Shown: piece after piece, positions 8,666 to 17,100 of the stretch | Numbering within the stretch: the stretch's first letter is position 1 | Layout: each line of letters starts with the position of its first letter | Assembly (NCBI GenBank): GCA_029979565.1 | Contig: JAPOHG010000002.1 | Location: 100,953-164,952, forward strand | Direction: 5' to 3' | From: a bacterium | Lineage (GTDB): Bacteria > Bacteroidota > Bacteroidia > Flavobacteriales_D > Sanyastnellaceae | Length of the DNA: 64,000 nucleotides | The notes under the pieces: model-generated | Databases searched by the model: none | What the model was told of the DNA's origin: nothing | Seen by the model: only the letters and a program-made list of their open reading frames with translations | Made by a program: the position numbers and the translations under genes

Positions 8666-10397
8666 TCATGGAGGTTAGGAATTCCTCGTTGCTTCGGGTT
8701 TGTTCCATACGCTCCTTCATGAATTCCATGGCTTCGATGGGGTTCATATCTGCAAGGTGCTTGCGCAAAATCCAGATGCGCTGCAAGGTCTCTTTATCCA
8801 AGAGCAAGTCTTCACGACGCGTTCCAGAGGTCAAGATGTCAATTGCAGGATAAATGCGGCGGTTGGAAATGCGACGGTCGAGTTGCAACTCCATATTACC
8901 GGTGCCTTTGAATTCCTCGAAAATCACCTCGTCCATCTTCGATCCGGTCTCTGTGAGTGCCGTTGCAATGATGGAGAGCGAGCCGCCGTTTTCGATGTTC
9001 CGAGCAGCTCCGAAGAACCGCTTGGGCTTCTGAAGAGCATTCGCTTCAACACCACCGCTCAGAATTTTGCCTGAGCTGGGTGAAACGGTATTGTAGGCCC
9101 TCGCCAATCGCGTGATGGAATCAAGGAGAATACACACATCATGTCCGCATTCAACCATGCGCTTGGCTTTTTCCAAAACAAGGTTGGCGATGCGTACGTG
9201 CCGGTCTGCAGGTTCATCAAACGTTGAGGCTATAACCTCTGCATTTACGCTGCGCTTCATGTCCGTCACTTCTTCGGGACGCTCATCGATGAGCAAAATC
9301 AACAGGTACACTTCGGGGTGGTTCAAGGCGATGGCGTTGGCCACGTCTTTGAGCAAGGTCGTCTTACCGGTTTTCGGTTGTGAAACCAACATGCCCCGTT
9401 GGCCTTTTCCGACAGGAGCAAAGAGGTCCATCAGGCGGGTGCTGATGTTGCCTCCGCGCGTGCTCAAATTGAACCGTTCTTGGGGGAACAAAGGGGTTAA
9501 GAATTTGAAAGGAATGCGATCCCGGACCCATTCAGGTGAACGCCCATTGATGCTCATTACATCGATCAGTGGATAGAATTTCTCTCCGATTCGCGGCGGT
9601 CTAACCTTGGCGATAACCGTGTCTCCCGTTTGAAGCGAAAATTGCTTGATCTGTCGGGAGGTGACATAAACGTCATCCGGTGAATTGAGGTAATTGTAAT
9701 CCGCGGAACGCAAGAAACCATAGCCTTCTTGTTGAATTTCGAGCACACCTTCAGCGGTGATAATGCCATCGAAATTGAAGCCATGTTCTTCCGGCTCGCT
9801 CAAGAATTTGTCTCGGTTATTGCGTCGATCATTGCGTCGATCGCTGTTGCGTCGGTCGTTGTTGCGGTCATTATTACGTCGATCGTTGTTGCGGTCGTTG
9901 CGTCGGTCGTTATTGCGGCGATCGTTGTTGCGTTCGCTGCGGTCGTTACGTCGGTCGCTGTCACGCTCGTTTCGACGTTCCTGGCCTTTCTCTTCATTGG
10001 GACCATCCTTGCCTTCTGTCGGTGCAGGAGCGTCGGATGACTCCTCAGCGGCCTTTCGGCGGGCTCGTCGTTCTCGGATGGCGTCTCCTGGCTTGCGTTC
10101 CTTTTTTTCTTCGGAAGCACCGGATGCCTCTTTGGAATTCTTTTCGCGGGATTCTTCAGAGGAAGGGGCATCCGACTTTTTGGCTCGGGGATTGCGCGTG
10201 CGCTTGCCCTTGTCATCTTCTTTTTTTGCTTTGGCGGGAGCCTTTTTCGCAGCGGCCGGTTGCAATGCTTGTTCGTCCAAGATGCTGTAAACCAAATCTT
10301 GTTTTTTCAGCTTCTCAGCACGTGCAACGCCGAGTTTTTTCGCAATTTCCTTCAGTTCAAGAACCTTCTTTGCGTTCAATTCAATGATGTCGTACAT
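8658..10397 (-). CDS. rho: Transcription termination factor Rho with disordered Arg/Asn/Asp insert
   Basis: Rho is the hexameric RNA helicase that ends transcription. The N-terminal SAP-like Rho_N domain covers about residues 1-45 ([19 protein letters not shown]). The linker, about residues 50-205, is highly charged and ends in a tandem RRNDRNN-type low-complexity repeat. The cold-shock RNA-binding domain follows ([15 protein letters not shown]), then the ATPase with Walker [14 protein letters not shown] and the [12 protein letters not shown] motif. The protein is 579 aa, against about 420 aa in Escherichia coli, and the insert accounts for the difference. Long Rho inserts of this kind occur in other Bacteroidota. 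The gene leads a run with the DUF4199-like gene, porT and capD. Confidence 0.97.
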   Translation of the reverse strand: MYDIIELNAKKVLELKEIAKKLGVARAEKLKKQDLVYSILDEQALQPAAAKKAPAKAKKEDDKGKRTRNPRAKKSDAPSSEESREKNSKEASGASEEKKERKPGDAIRERRARRKAAEESSDAPAPTEGKDGPNEEKGQERRNERDSDRRNDRSERNNDRRNNDRRNDRNNDRRNNDRNNDRRNSDRRNDRRNNRDKFLSEPEEHGFNFDGIITAEGVLEIQQEGYGFLRSADYNYLNSPDDVYVTSRQIKQFSLQTGDTVIAKVRPPRIGEKFYPLIDVMSINGRSPEWVRDRIPFKFLTPLFPQERFNLSTRGGNISTRLMDLFAPVGKGQRGMLVSQPKTGKTTLLKDVANAIALNHPEVYLLILLIDERPEEVTDMKRSVNAEVIASTFDEPADRHVRIANLVLEKAKRMVECGHDVCILLDSITRLARAYNTVSPSSGKILSGGVEANALQKPKRFFGAARNIENGGSLSIIATALTETGSKMDEVIFEEFKGTGNMELQLDRRISNRRIYPAIDILTSGTRREDLLLDKETLQRIWILRKHLADMNPIEAMEFMKERMEQTRSNEEFLTSMNG

Positions 10398-10450
10398 CCA
10401 GTATGTGTGTGTAATCTTGTTAGGTGCATCTACGCTTTTAGCAAGTTCCT

Positions 10451-10467
10451 GTTTCCGATTGGGAAAC
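10451..10467. repeat. Perfect inverted repeat upstream of rho
   Basis: GTTTCC and GGAAAC flank a 5-nt spacer, 54-70 nt upstream of the rho start. It could be a regulator site or a leader hairpin. Nothing ties it to a specific factor. Confidence 0.35.
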
Positions 10468-10498
10468 GATGACTCAGAAAGTGTTTAGGGAAAAGATT

Positions 10499-10517
10499 GC
10501 TGTACCTCGTGTACAGC
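10499..10517 (-). terminator. Possible terminator downstream of the phosphodiesterase gene
   Basis: A perfect 7-bp stem (GCTGTAC / GTACAGC) with a 5-nt loop lies about 40 nt beyond the stop of the minus-strand phosphodiesterase gene. On that strand it is followed by AATCTTTTCCC, a weak T-rich tail. It separates that gene from rho. Confidence 0.4.
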
Positions 10518-10559
10518 CTGCATGCCTGCTCCTCGCATAGACGTTACAAGTATACGCAA

Positions 10560-11093
10560 TTATTCTTTGTTTGGCGCATTTTTCAATCGGTCGCCGAGTT
10601 CAACCACGTGCATTTGATCCAGATGACCCCTGGCAATGCTGAATTTTACCAATGTTCGTGTCCGGTGAAAACCGTGCAAGCCTGCGGCCCCCGGGTTCAC
10701 GTACAGTCCTCCAAAGCTCTCGTCGCGCTGTACCTTGAGCAGGTGGCTGTGGCCACAGATGAATACATCGGGACGGTTGGCATCCAAAAGGCGACGAATT
10801 CCCTTGGCATACCTGCCAGGCCGACCGCCAATGTGGGTCATGCAAAACCGCACCCCTTGAATCTCCCAATGCAGGATTTCATCGGTTTCGGAACGCATCT
10901 TGTGATCGTCGATGTTGCCGAATACCACCCGGAGTTTGACATTGAGTTGCTGCATGGCATCCAGAACAGACAGGCTCCCAACGTCACCGGCGTGCCAAAT
11001 CTCGTCGCAACCTGACAAATGATGTGTCATGCGCTCGTCCCAATGGCTGTGCGTATCCGATAACAACCCAATGTGAACGGTGTCCTTCGGCAT
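10560..11093 (-). CDS. YfcE/MJ0936-type metallophosphoesterase
   Basis: The track extends to 11324, but the internal ATG at 11093 starts the conserved fold directly (MPKDTVHIGLLSDTHSHW). The longer form would run through the divergent gene. Metal ligands of the calcineurin-like fold are visible: DTH near the start, HAGDVG, FGNIDDH, THIGG and CGHSHLL. The length of 177 aa is typical of the small YfcE-like phosphodiesterases. The natural substrate of this group is uncertain. It is divergent from the OmpA-family gene. Confidence 0.85.
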   Translation of the reverse strand: MPKDTVHIGLLSDTHSHWDERMTHHLSGCDEIWHAGDVGSLSVLDAMQQLNVKLRVVFGNIDDHKMRSETDEILHWEIQGVRFCMTHIGGRPGRYAKGIRRLLDANRPDVFICGHSHLLKVQRDESFGGLYVNPGAAGLHGFHRTRTLVKFSIARGHLDQMHVVELGDRLKNAPNKE

Positions 11094-11131
11094 GGTGTTT
11101 GGTTTGGTGCAAGGAAGCCTATTTTCGGAAC

Positions 11132-13072
11132 ATGTACAAGGACCAATCTGCCCACAAATCCATTGCATTTCATCTTGTGAAACACATGCGATGGTTGGTG
11201 CCTTTGATCCTTTTCTTGGCACACGGTTTTGGGGCCGTCGCGCAAACAAAGATTCCCAAACGCGCCCAACGGCAATTGGATGATGCAATTGAAAAGTACA
11301 TGAAACGGGATGTGCGAGGTGCATTTGAAGCGGTCAATGCGGCGTTAAGGGACGCGCCGACCTGCGCGGATGCTTGGATGCTCAAAAGCCAATTGCACGA
11401 GGGTCAATCAGAATGGGTTCCCGCGGCCCATGCCCTGAATCAAGCCATAGCGTCCAACGGCGAATTGCTGCGTAAATGGCGGGAAAAACTTGCTCGACTA
11501 GAATTTCGTGCTGGGTCCTATGAGGCAGCACTTGCTGTGGTTGAAGGAGGCGTAATCACGGATTCTTTGCTCGAGGCATGCATTCGTTTTGCCGCTGACG
11601 CGGTGAAGCAACCCATGGAATTGAATCCAGCGCCGCTAGCGGGAACGCTCAACAGCGATGCACCAGAATATTACCCAGCATTGTATGCGACGGGTGATCG
11701 CATGATTTTCACCCGTCAAATTGGAGGGGATGCTCGTATGACAGGACAAGAAGACTTTTACGAGGCCAGGCTATCGGATGATGGGACTTGGAATGTGTTC
11801 CGGGAACTTGTGGAGATCAACACCCCGGGAAATGAAGGAGCCCCAACGGTAAGGGGGGACGGTCGGCAGCTCATTTTCACCGCTTGTGACGGCTTGGATG
11901 GGGCATACGGCAGACGAACAGGAGAAGGCAGTTGCGATTTGTTTTATGCTGATTTTGACGTTTCCGAAGGTCGGTTTAGACGGGAGATAAACATCGTTGA
12001 CCTCAACAGCAAGGCGTGGGAAAGCCAGCCTTCGCTCAGTTCCGATGGACGTTGGTTGTTTTTTGTTCGCGCCTACAGGAACCAAGACGGTCGGGTGATT
12101 CAGGACATCTACCAGTCTGAGCGCCAATCAGACAATTCATGGAGTCGTCCTGCTCGACTTCCGAAAACCATCAACACGGATGGGCGTGAAGAAAACCCGG
12201 TGCTTCACAGCGACGGCAAGACACTGTATTTTGCATCCAACGGACACGCTGGAATGGGAGGGCTGGACCTTTTCGTTTCAAGGCGGCAACCGGACGGATC
12301 TTGGTCAAAAGCGGAGAACCTCGGATTCCCCATTAATTCAAGTGGCGATGAAAACAGTCTGCAAGTATTTCCGGATGGAAAAACCGCTTTGTTCGCGACC
12401 GATCGAGAAGTACCGGGGAATTTGGATCTATGGCAATTTGAGTTGCCCGGACATGCCACAGCTGAATCGGTAGTGCTCTGGAGCGGTGAGGTTCTGGATG
12501 CGACCTCCAAACGACCCATCCGTGCATCCGTTCAGGTTTTGGACCGATTTGGAAATACGATTGGTCAGCAAACCAGCTCCTCAGTGGATGGCGGTTTTAC
12601 CCTGACCTTTCCTGTAACTGAGCGGGTGATCTTACAGATTGATGAGCCGGGATACGGTTCTTATTCGAAAACCCTCGAACCCGCAGAAGGACAAGACCCT
12701 TTTGTGTCCATTGCGCTGCAGCGTCTTCAAGTTGGAACGGTACTGGTGCTCAATGACGTCCGCTTCGAGCGTTCTTCTGCAGCGCTTGATGCCAGTTTTC
12801 AGCCGGATTTGGAACAGCTTGCGAGGACCCTCAATGGGACCAATCTGCGCATTCGCATCGCCGGCCACACAGATGGGGAGGGAAGTGCCGAGCGCAACCA
12901 GGTACTCAGTGAAAATCGTGCAATGGCTGTTGCCCGTTTTTTGGAAGACTTGGGGATTGATCCAAGCAGGATGGAAACGATCGGTTACGGCATGTCTCAA
13001 CCCATAGCCACCAACGAAACATCGGAAGGACGCGCACAAAACCGCCGCACGGAGATTGAAATCATTCAATAA
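11132..13072 (+). CDS. PorE-like OmpA family protein: TPR, PD40 propeller, CRD, OmpA
   Basis: Four modules are seen in order. A helical TPR-like region comes first (IEKYMKRDVRGAFEAVNAALRDAP). WD40-like PD40 blades follow (SSDGRWLFFVR, HSDGKTLYFASNGHAGMGGLDLF, FPDGKTALFATD). Next is a carboxypeptidase-regulatory-like fold (SGEVLDATSKRPIRASVQVL). The protein ends in an OmpA domain (RIAGHTDGEGSAERNQVLSENRA) that binds peptidoglycan. This order matches PorE, a T9SS component, although no lipobox is seen. Two starts are possible. ATG 11132 sits 4 nt after a TATTTTCG box, which fits the leaderless pattern. ATG 11186 gives a more compact signal peptide (MRWLVPLILFLAHGFGAVAQ). The track start at 11024 overlaps the divergent gene and is unlikely. 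Confidence 0.8.
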   Translation: MYKDQSAHKSIAFHLVKHMRWLVPLILFLAHGFGAVAQTKIPKRAQRQLDDAIEKYMKRDVRGAFEAVNAALRDAPTCADAWMLKSQLHEGQSEWVPAAHALNQAIASNGELLRKWREKLARLEFRAGSYEAALAVVEGGVITDSLLEACIRFAADAVKQPMELNPAPLAGTLNSDAPEYYPALYATGDRMIFTRQIGGDARMTGQEDFYEARLSDDGTWNVFRELVEINTPGNEGAPTVRGDGRQLIFTACDGLDGAYGRRTGEGSCDLFYADFDVSEGRFRREINIVDLNSKAWESQPSLSSDGRWLFFVRAYRNQDGRVIQDIYQSERQSDNSWSRPARLPKTINTDGREENPVLHSDGKTLYFASNGHAGMGGLDLFVSRRQPDGSWSKAENLGFPINSSGDENSLQVFPDGKTALFATDREVPGNLDLWQFELPGHATAESVVLWSGEVLDATSKRPIRASVQVLDRFGNTIGQQTSSSVDGGFTLTFPVTERVILQIDEPGYGSYSKTLEPAEGQDPFVSIALQRLQVGTVLVLNDVRFERSSAALDASFQPDLEQLARTLNGTNLRIRIAGHTDGEGSAERNQVLSENRAMAVARFLEDLGIDPSRMETIGYGMSQPIATNETSEGRAQNRRTEIEIIQ

Positions 13073-15128
13073 GCTTCCATCGCCAGGAGATCCAAATGCT
13101 GCGTGGGGGAGCAGGATTGAAATACCTCCCACCGAAGGCGTTTGTTTGCAACCATCCAGAGAAGTTGGCATCGAGAACGTTCCGAACACCAACTTGAACG
13201 GTATGTGCACCACGGGCGCGTTCTATTGAAGCATTGAGTCGGTGCTGTGATGCGGCCCAATCGTCTCTGCTATTGTGCAATTTGATGCGGTCAAACCAGT
13301 GGTATTGCCACCTCCAAGTCCATGCGCCGTGGGACAGCGCTCCCGCAGTTCCTGCGCTGTGAAGCGGCGTTCCTGGGACCACATCTGCAAACGGGTCGAA
13401 AGCGTGACGGTTGATGTTCAACCAGCCGTTGAAAAGAAACGTAGCCTGATGAGCAATCATGTAAAGCATTTGAGTGGAAGCTTCCACACCAGCCATTCGC
13501 AGGCCTTCCACATTGTCCATAAAAATCCCATCCGTTGGACCGGGTACTTGTGCAATGGCTCCAATAACGCGTTGATGATACGCTTGTATGGAACAATCCA
13601 ATGTGGACGATTCAGTCACATGGGACCATGTTGCGCCAATTTCGAGGGCCTGCGCTTGCTCCGATTGCAAATTGTAGGGTTGGTATCCCTCGGGGTCAAT
13701 CAATTCGAATGAGGTTGGATGGCTTCCTCCGGTTCCCCATTGGGCAAAAACACGAAGTTTCGGCGTGGACTGGTAGGCGACTTGAAGAAATGGAAGCCAT
13801 TCGAAGGCCGTGTATGATTCGGCGTAGATTCCTGTGCTGTCTCCAATGATTCGGCGGATTCCATCTGTGGATCGATTGAAGTTCTCAGCTGCAAGCTGTG
13901 CATCGATTTGCCACTTGTCCTTCCACTCGAAACGGGTGCCAATGCCCGCCCAGTGGCTTTGCGTAAACGATTCAAGGGCATACCGCAATGCGTCGGAGGC
14001 GTATGCATTGTCCTGCTCGTCGAGGGTCAACCATTCATAACGCAGGATGAAAGATTGGTCGAGCGTGAGTTTGCCTTGGGTACCCACCGCCTTGGATTGC
14101 GCTCTCCACAAGCGCATTGAGACGAAGTCCTCGTTTTCCTTTTTGAAGCCATTGAAAAAGGGGGATGTGCCAAAGGGATTGGATTTCTTTGAATGTTGCC
14201 CATACAGCCACATTCCGTTGCGGCTGCGCTCGAATTGGGACGTTCGACTCCAACCTGCCCAAGATCGTTTTCTGTTGACGTGTGCATCGTAGGGCGCACC
14301 TGGGCCTTCGGTGGGGTTCAGCAAGGCATCGCTCTCATTTAATCCGCCGGGAAGCCCCCATTCAGCATCCATCCATCCAAGCCAGGTTCGCTGTTCCACG
14401 CCGGGTCTACCGTTGTGAATCCATTGCGCTTCAGCTTGGTTTTTGCGGTTGTGCTCTTGTTGACGGTAGCCAGGCGATTCATTCCAAAACATCCGAACGT
14501 GCAGTGCGTTGTCGCCACGATTGTCAAGCTTCTGCGTATGCGAAAATCCGGATTCTTGGGACCCGCCACCTGCAGCTCCGGCACCCGGACTGCGCAGCAC
14601 AGCATAACCATTGGTCTCGTTTTTCAGGTTGTGAAACGAGGGCAAGCTCGTACCGATGAGGGCTCCTCCGTACGCATTTCCGTAAAGTGCGCCAACGGGT
14701 CCTTTGACCACTTCCAATCGATGAAGCCATTGCGGATTACAGAGTTCCAACGGACTGTTTCCACTGGCATTCGTAAGCACAAAGCCATCCATGAGCAAAA
14801 GAACGTTGCGCACGCCATAGGGAGAACGTAGCCCGCTGCTTCGCATTTGGAGTCTACGAGAGCCACCGGTTCCTCGCGTTTCCATGTAGACTCCTGGAAC
14901 AGAATTCAGTGCGTCCTGCAGGTCAGGAGAATGACCATTTTGAAGATCTGACGCTTGAAGAACGGCCACATTCGCGGCAGTCCGTGCTTTGGTTGATGGG
15001 ATGCGAAGAGCAAGCACTTCAGCCGGCTGCACCGACGTCGTATCGACGAGTTTATTCGTTTGCGTTTCTGCGACAAATGGGATGGTCAGGAATGCAAAAC
15101 CGGCGATGAGGACCAGTGGTCGATTCAT
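13062..15128 (-). CDS. TonB-dependent outer-membrane receptor
   Basis: A signal peptide (MNRPLVLIAGFAFLTIPFVAETQ) is followed by a plug domain starting near residue 45. Plug features are DLQDALNSVPGVYMETRGTGG and LEVVKGPVGALYGN. A 22-strand-type beta-barrel rich in W/Y/F strands follows and ends in an aromatic strand (SIWISWRWKLIE). The protein is 688 aa and lacks the N-terminal carboxypeptidase-like extension of SusC, so it is a classical receptor for a siderophore, cofactor or similar ligand. No ligand can be read from the sequence. The start overlaps the stop of the upstream sugar dehydrogenase-like gene (ATGA). The 3' end overlaps the convergent OmpA gene by 11 nt. Confidence 0.88.
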   Translation of the reverse strand: MNRPLVLIAGFAFLTIPFVAETQTNKLVDTTSVQPAEVLALRIPSTKARTAANVAVLQASDLQNGHSPDLQDALNSVPGVYMETRGTGGSRRLQMRSSGLRSPYGVRNVLLLMDGFVLTNASGNSPLELCNPQWLHRLEVVKGPVGALYGNAYGGALIGTSLPSFHNLKNETNGYAVLRSPGAGAAGGGSQESGFSHTQKLDNRGDNALHVRMFWNESPGYRQQEHNRKNQAEAQWIHNGRPGVEQRTWLGWMDAEWGLPGGLNESDALLNPTEGPGAPYDAHVNRKRSWAGWSRTSQFERSRNGMWLYGQHSKKSNPFGTSPFFNGFKKENEDFVSMRLWRAQSKAVGTQGKLTLDQSFILRYEWLTLDEQDNAYASDALRYALESFTQSHWAGIGTRFEWKDKWQIDAQLAAENFNRSTDGIRRIIGDSTGIYAESYTAFEWLPFLQVAYQSTPKLRVFAQWGTGGSHPTSFELIDPEGYQPYNLQSEQAQALEIGATWSHVTESSTLDCSIQAYHQRVIGAIAQVPGPTDGIFMDNVEGLRMAGVEASTQMLYMIAHQATFLFNGWLNINRHAFDPFADVVPGTPLHSAGTAGALSHGAWTWRWQYHWFDRIKLHNSRDDWAASQHRLNASIERARGAHTVQVGVRNVLDANFSGWLQTNAFGGRYFNPAPPRSIWISWRWKLIE

Positions 15129-16525
15129 TCCGCATGGACGACTTGAAAGGATGCCGTTCGGGTGCCCTGCGCATGGGTCAAGGCGATGAAGTACGATCCA
15201 TCAGACCATCCCTCGGTTTCAAGCGTCAATGGGCTGTTGCTTACTCGTCCTTGGGCCACCGCTTCACCGGTGAATGAATACACCGTGTACTCCGCATTGT
15301 GTACATCATGATTCCATGCGAACTGAATGCGGTCTGTACAAGGATTGGGGAACGCTACCGGTCTCAATTCATCTGGTCGCTCCGATACGGTGGACGCGAA
15401 GGCCTCATTTCGGAATTCTTTGATGATGTTGGGGCCGCTCCCGGGGTAAGAGGGACCATTAAACGCCACGTAGACCGATCCCGTGTAGGGATTGATGGCT
15501 ACGTCGCGGATGCGCTGGTTGAAGCTCGAAAAGAACTGGTCTTCACTGGTGACACTCAATCCATCTTCCGAAAGGTGAAGAACGCTCAAGCGCTCGTATT
15601 GCGCTCCCAATCCCCCAAGCACTGAAAGCAAGACGCTGTGCTGCCATTCCGGAATGGCTTCGTGGTTGTAGTATTCGATGCCATTGACGGCGATGCACGG
15701 TGTCCATGCTTTGAGGGGTTCAACCACGTTGTTCTCCACGCAGAAATCTTGCTCGGCTGGCGTGTTGCAAAATCCTTCCACCTGTGGCCAGCCGTAATTG
15801 CCCCCGGCTTCGATGATGTTGAATTCATCATTGGAATTTTGCCCGTGTTCGCTCGCGTAGATGATGCCATTCGGCCCCAATGCCAATCCTTGGCTGTTGC
15901 GGTTGCCCAAGGTGTAGATGTACGAGTCGGGGAAGGGGTTGTCTTCGGGAATGCTGCCGTCCAAGTTCAAACGCAAGGTCTTACCCTGAAGGGAATTCAT
16001 CGATTGGGAAAGTCCTGATGCTCCCACATCTCCGGCCGTCATCAGGAGTGTATTGTCCGGCAAGACGAGGAGCCGGCTGCCGTTGTGAATGCCTCCTGCA
16101 TCAAGGGTGAGCAGGAATTCTTCATTGACCAGCTCGGTTCCATTCCAATCGAAAACACTGAGGTATTCTTGGCCATTCCAGGAGCTTCCAGCGCAGTAGA
16201 CCACATAAACTTTAGGCGACGTTTCCCAGTCGGGATGCATGACCATTCCCAGCATTCCCGGTTCACCGTTTCCACTGTTCATGACGTTTTTCTCCAACAC
16301 GGTGGTGTAGTCACCGGTCGTGGGATCGATGCGCAGGACCTCGCCTTTACGGGAGGTCATCCACAGGTGGTCGTCGGGCCCCCACAGGATTTCCCAAGGG
16401 ATTTGCATGCCGGTGACCAGGTCGTATTCCGTCAACGTCGTATTGCCGATTTCCCAGGTTGGCTGGCCGGTGGCAGTCATGGCTAAAAAGCCAAAGACAC
16501 TGAGGAGTGCAGGTTTCAATTTCAT
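15125..16525 (-). CDS. PQQ-dependent sugar dehydrogenase-like (GSDH) protein with T9SS sorting domain
   Basis: A signal peptide (MKLKPALLSVFGFLAMTATGQ) leads into a six-bladed GSDH-type propeller. Typical phrases are MQIPWEILWGPDDHLWMTSRKGEVLRI, NGSRLLVLPDNTLLMTAGD, YTLGNRNSQGLALGPNG and EHGQNSNDEFNIIEAGGNYGWP. In known members this fold binds PQQ and oxidises aldoses or sorbosone. The last 85 residues are a T9SS sorting domain (VAFPNPCTDRIQF ... TASFQVVHAE). The protein is therefore likely exported to the cell surface. It is the first gene of a two-gene unit with the TonB receptor. A TAAATTTC box lies 4 nt before the ATG. Confidence 0.82.
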   Translation of the reverse strand: MKLKPALLSVFGFLAMTATGQPTWEIGNTTLTEYDLVTGMQIPWEILWGPDDHLWMTSRKGEVLRIDPTTGDYTTVLEKNVMNSGNGEPGMLGMVMHPDWETSPKVYVVYCAGSSWNGQEYLSVFDWNGTELVNEEFLLTLDAGGIHNGSRLLVLPDNTLLMTAGDVGASGLSQSMNSLQGKTLRLNLDGSIPEDNPFPDSYIYTLGNRNSQGLALGPNGIIYASEHGQNSNDEFNIIEAGGNYGWPQVEGFCNTPAEQDFCVENNVVEPLKAWTPCIAVNGIEYYNHEAIPEWQHSVLLSVLGGLGAQYERLSVLHLSEDGLSVTSEDQFFSSFNQRIRDVAINPYTGSVYVAFNGPSYPGSGPNIIKEFRNEAFASTVSERPDELRPVAFPNPCTDRIQFAWNHDVHNAEYTVYSFTGEAVAQGRVSNSPLTLETEGWSDGSYFIALTHAQGTRTASFQVVHAE

Positions 16526-16529
16526 GACC

Positions 16530-16537
16530 GAAATTTA
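16530..16537 (-). promoter_or_regulatory. -7 promoter box of the GSDH-like gene, leaderless geometry
   Basis: On the minus strand the sequence is TAAATTTC-GGTC-ATG. It differs from TAnnTTTG at the last base and has the same 4-nt gap to the start codon as several other genes here. Confidence 0.45.
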
Positions 16538-16555
16538 AGCCACAAACCTTTCTTG

Positions 16556-17092
16556 ATGATGATTGAGTTCCACCGTTGGTTCGCCCTTGCATTTTTCGTT
16601 TTGGCTGCAATGCTATTCCCTTCGATTTCTTCGGCCCAAGCCCCCGACTGGATGTTTGCATTGGAAGGCTCGTATGTTGGTCGTTTTGAGATGCCGTCAG
16701 GAGAAGACGATGTCATGACTACTGTGGATGCACGTTTGGATGGCAAACGCAGTGGCGCCGAAGATGGTTTCGTGCTTCAGTTCGCACGAGAAGCCGCTTC
16801 GGGCATTGTGAAGGAAGCACAAATGTGGTCGTGGAATGACGCTGCTGGCACCCTCGATGTTACCGCCATTTCAGATGGACAGCGTGCCGAGAGCCAATGG
16901 TTTGCTTCACCGAAGGGCCTCGCGGTGAACCTCACCAGAGGGGGGACGGTCGCTGGCGCTGCAGCGATCGAACGATTGCGCCTGGAACGCCTGCCTGGTC
17001 AATTGCGGTTGACGAAGCAGTACAACCTCGGTGACGGCGAATGGACCATGCAATGGCGCTACATTCTCGACGATTACGTGGGGGAGGAATGA
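16556..17092 (+). CDS. Hypothetical exported protein
   Basis: I do not recognise this protein. It is about 178 aa. The track begins at a TTG (16553), and ATG codons follow at 16556 and 16559. A clear signal peptide (WFALAFFVLAAMLFPSISSAQ) precedes a mature part that looks all-beta: LEGSYVGRFEMPSGED, MTTVDARLDGKRSG, and the C-terminal LRLTKQYNLGDGEWTMQWRYIL. The pattern of alternating strands around a repeated amphipathic motif resembles small lipocalin-like or DUF1579-like barrels, but this is only an impression. It stands alone between two minus-strand units, convergent with the GH13 gene. Confidence 0.7.
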   Translation: MMIEFHRWFALAFFVLAAMLFPSISSAQAPDWMFALEGSYVGRFEMPSGEDDVMTTVDARLDGKRSGAEDGFVLQFAREAASGIVKEAQMWSWNDAAGTLDVTAISDGQRAESQWFASPKGLAVNLTRGGTVAGAAAIERLRLERLPGQLRLTKQYNLGDGEWTMQWRYILDDYVGEE

Positions 17093-17100
17093 GCCTGGTA

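Noticed and set aside
9729-10290. Long plus-strand ORFs antisense to rho, one very hydrophobic (103 aa) and one Ser/Arg/Leu-rich (177 aa)
   Set aside because: They are mirror images of the repetitive Arg/Asn/Asp codons in the Rho insert. Their composition follows from the repeat, and they have no recognisable domain.
11024-11131. N-terminal extension of the OmpA-family ORF
   Set aside because: It runs antisense over the start of the phosphodiesterase gene, and both internal ATGs are better supported.
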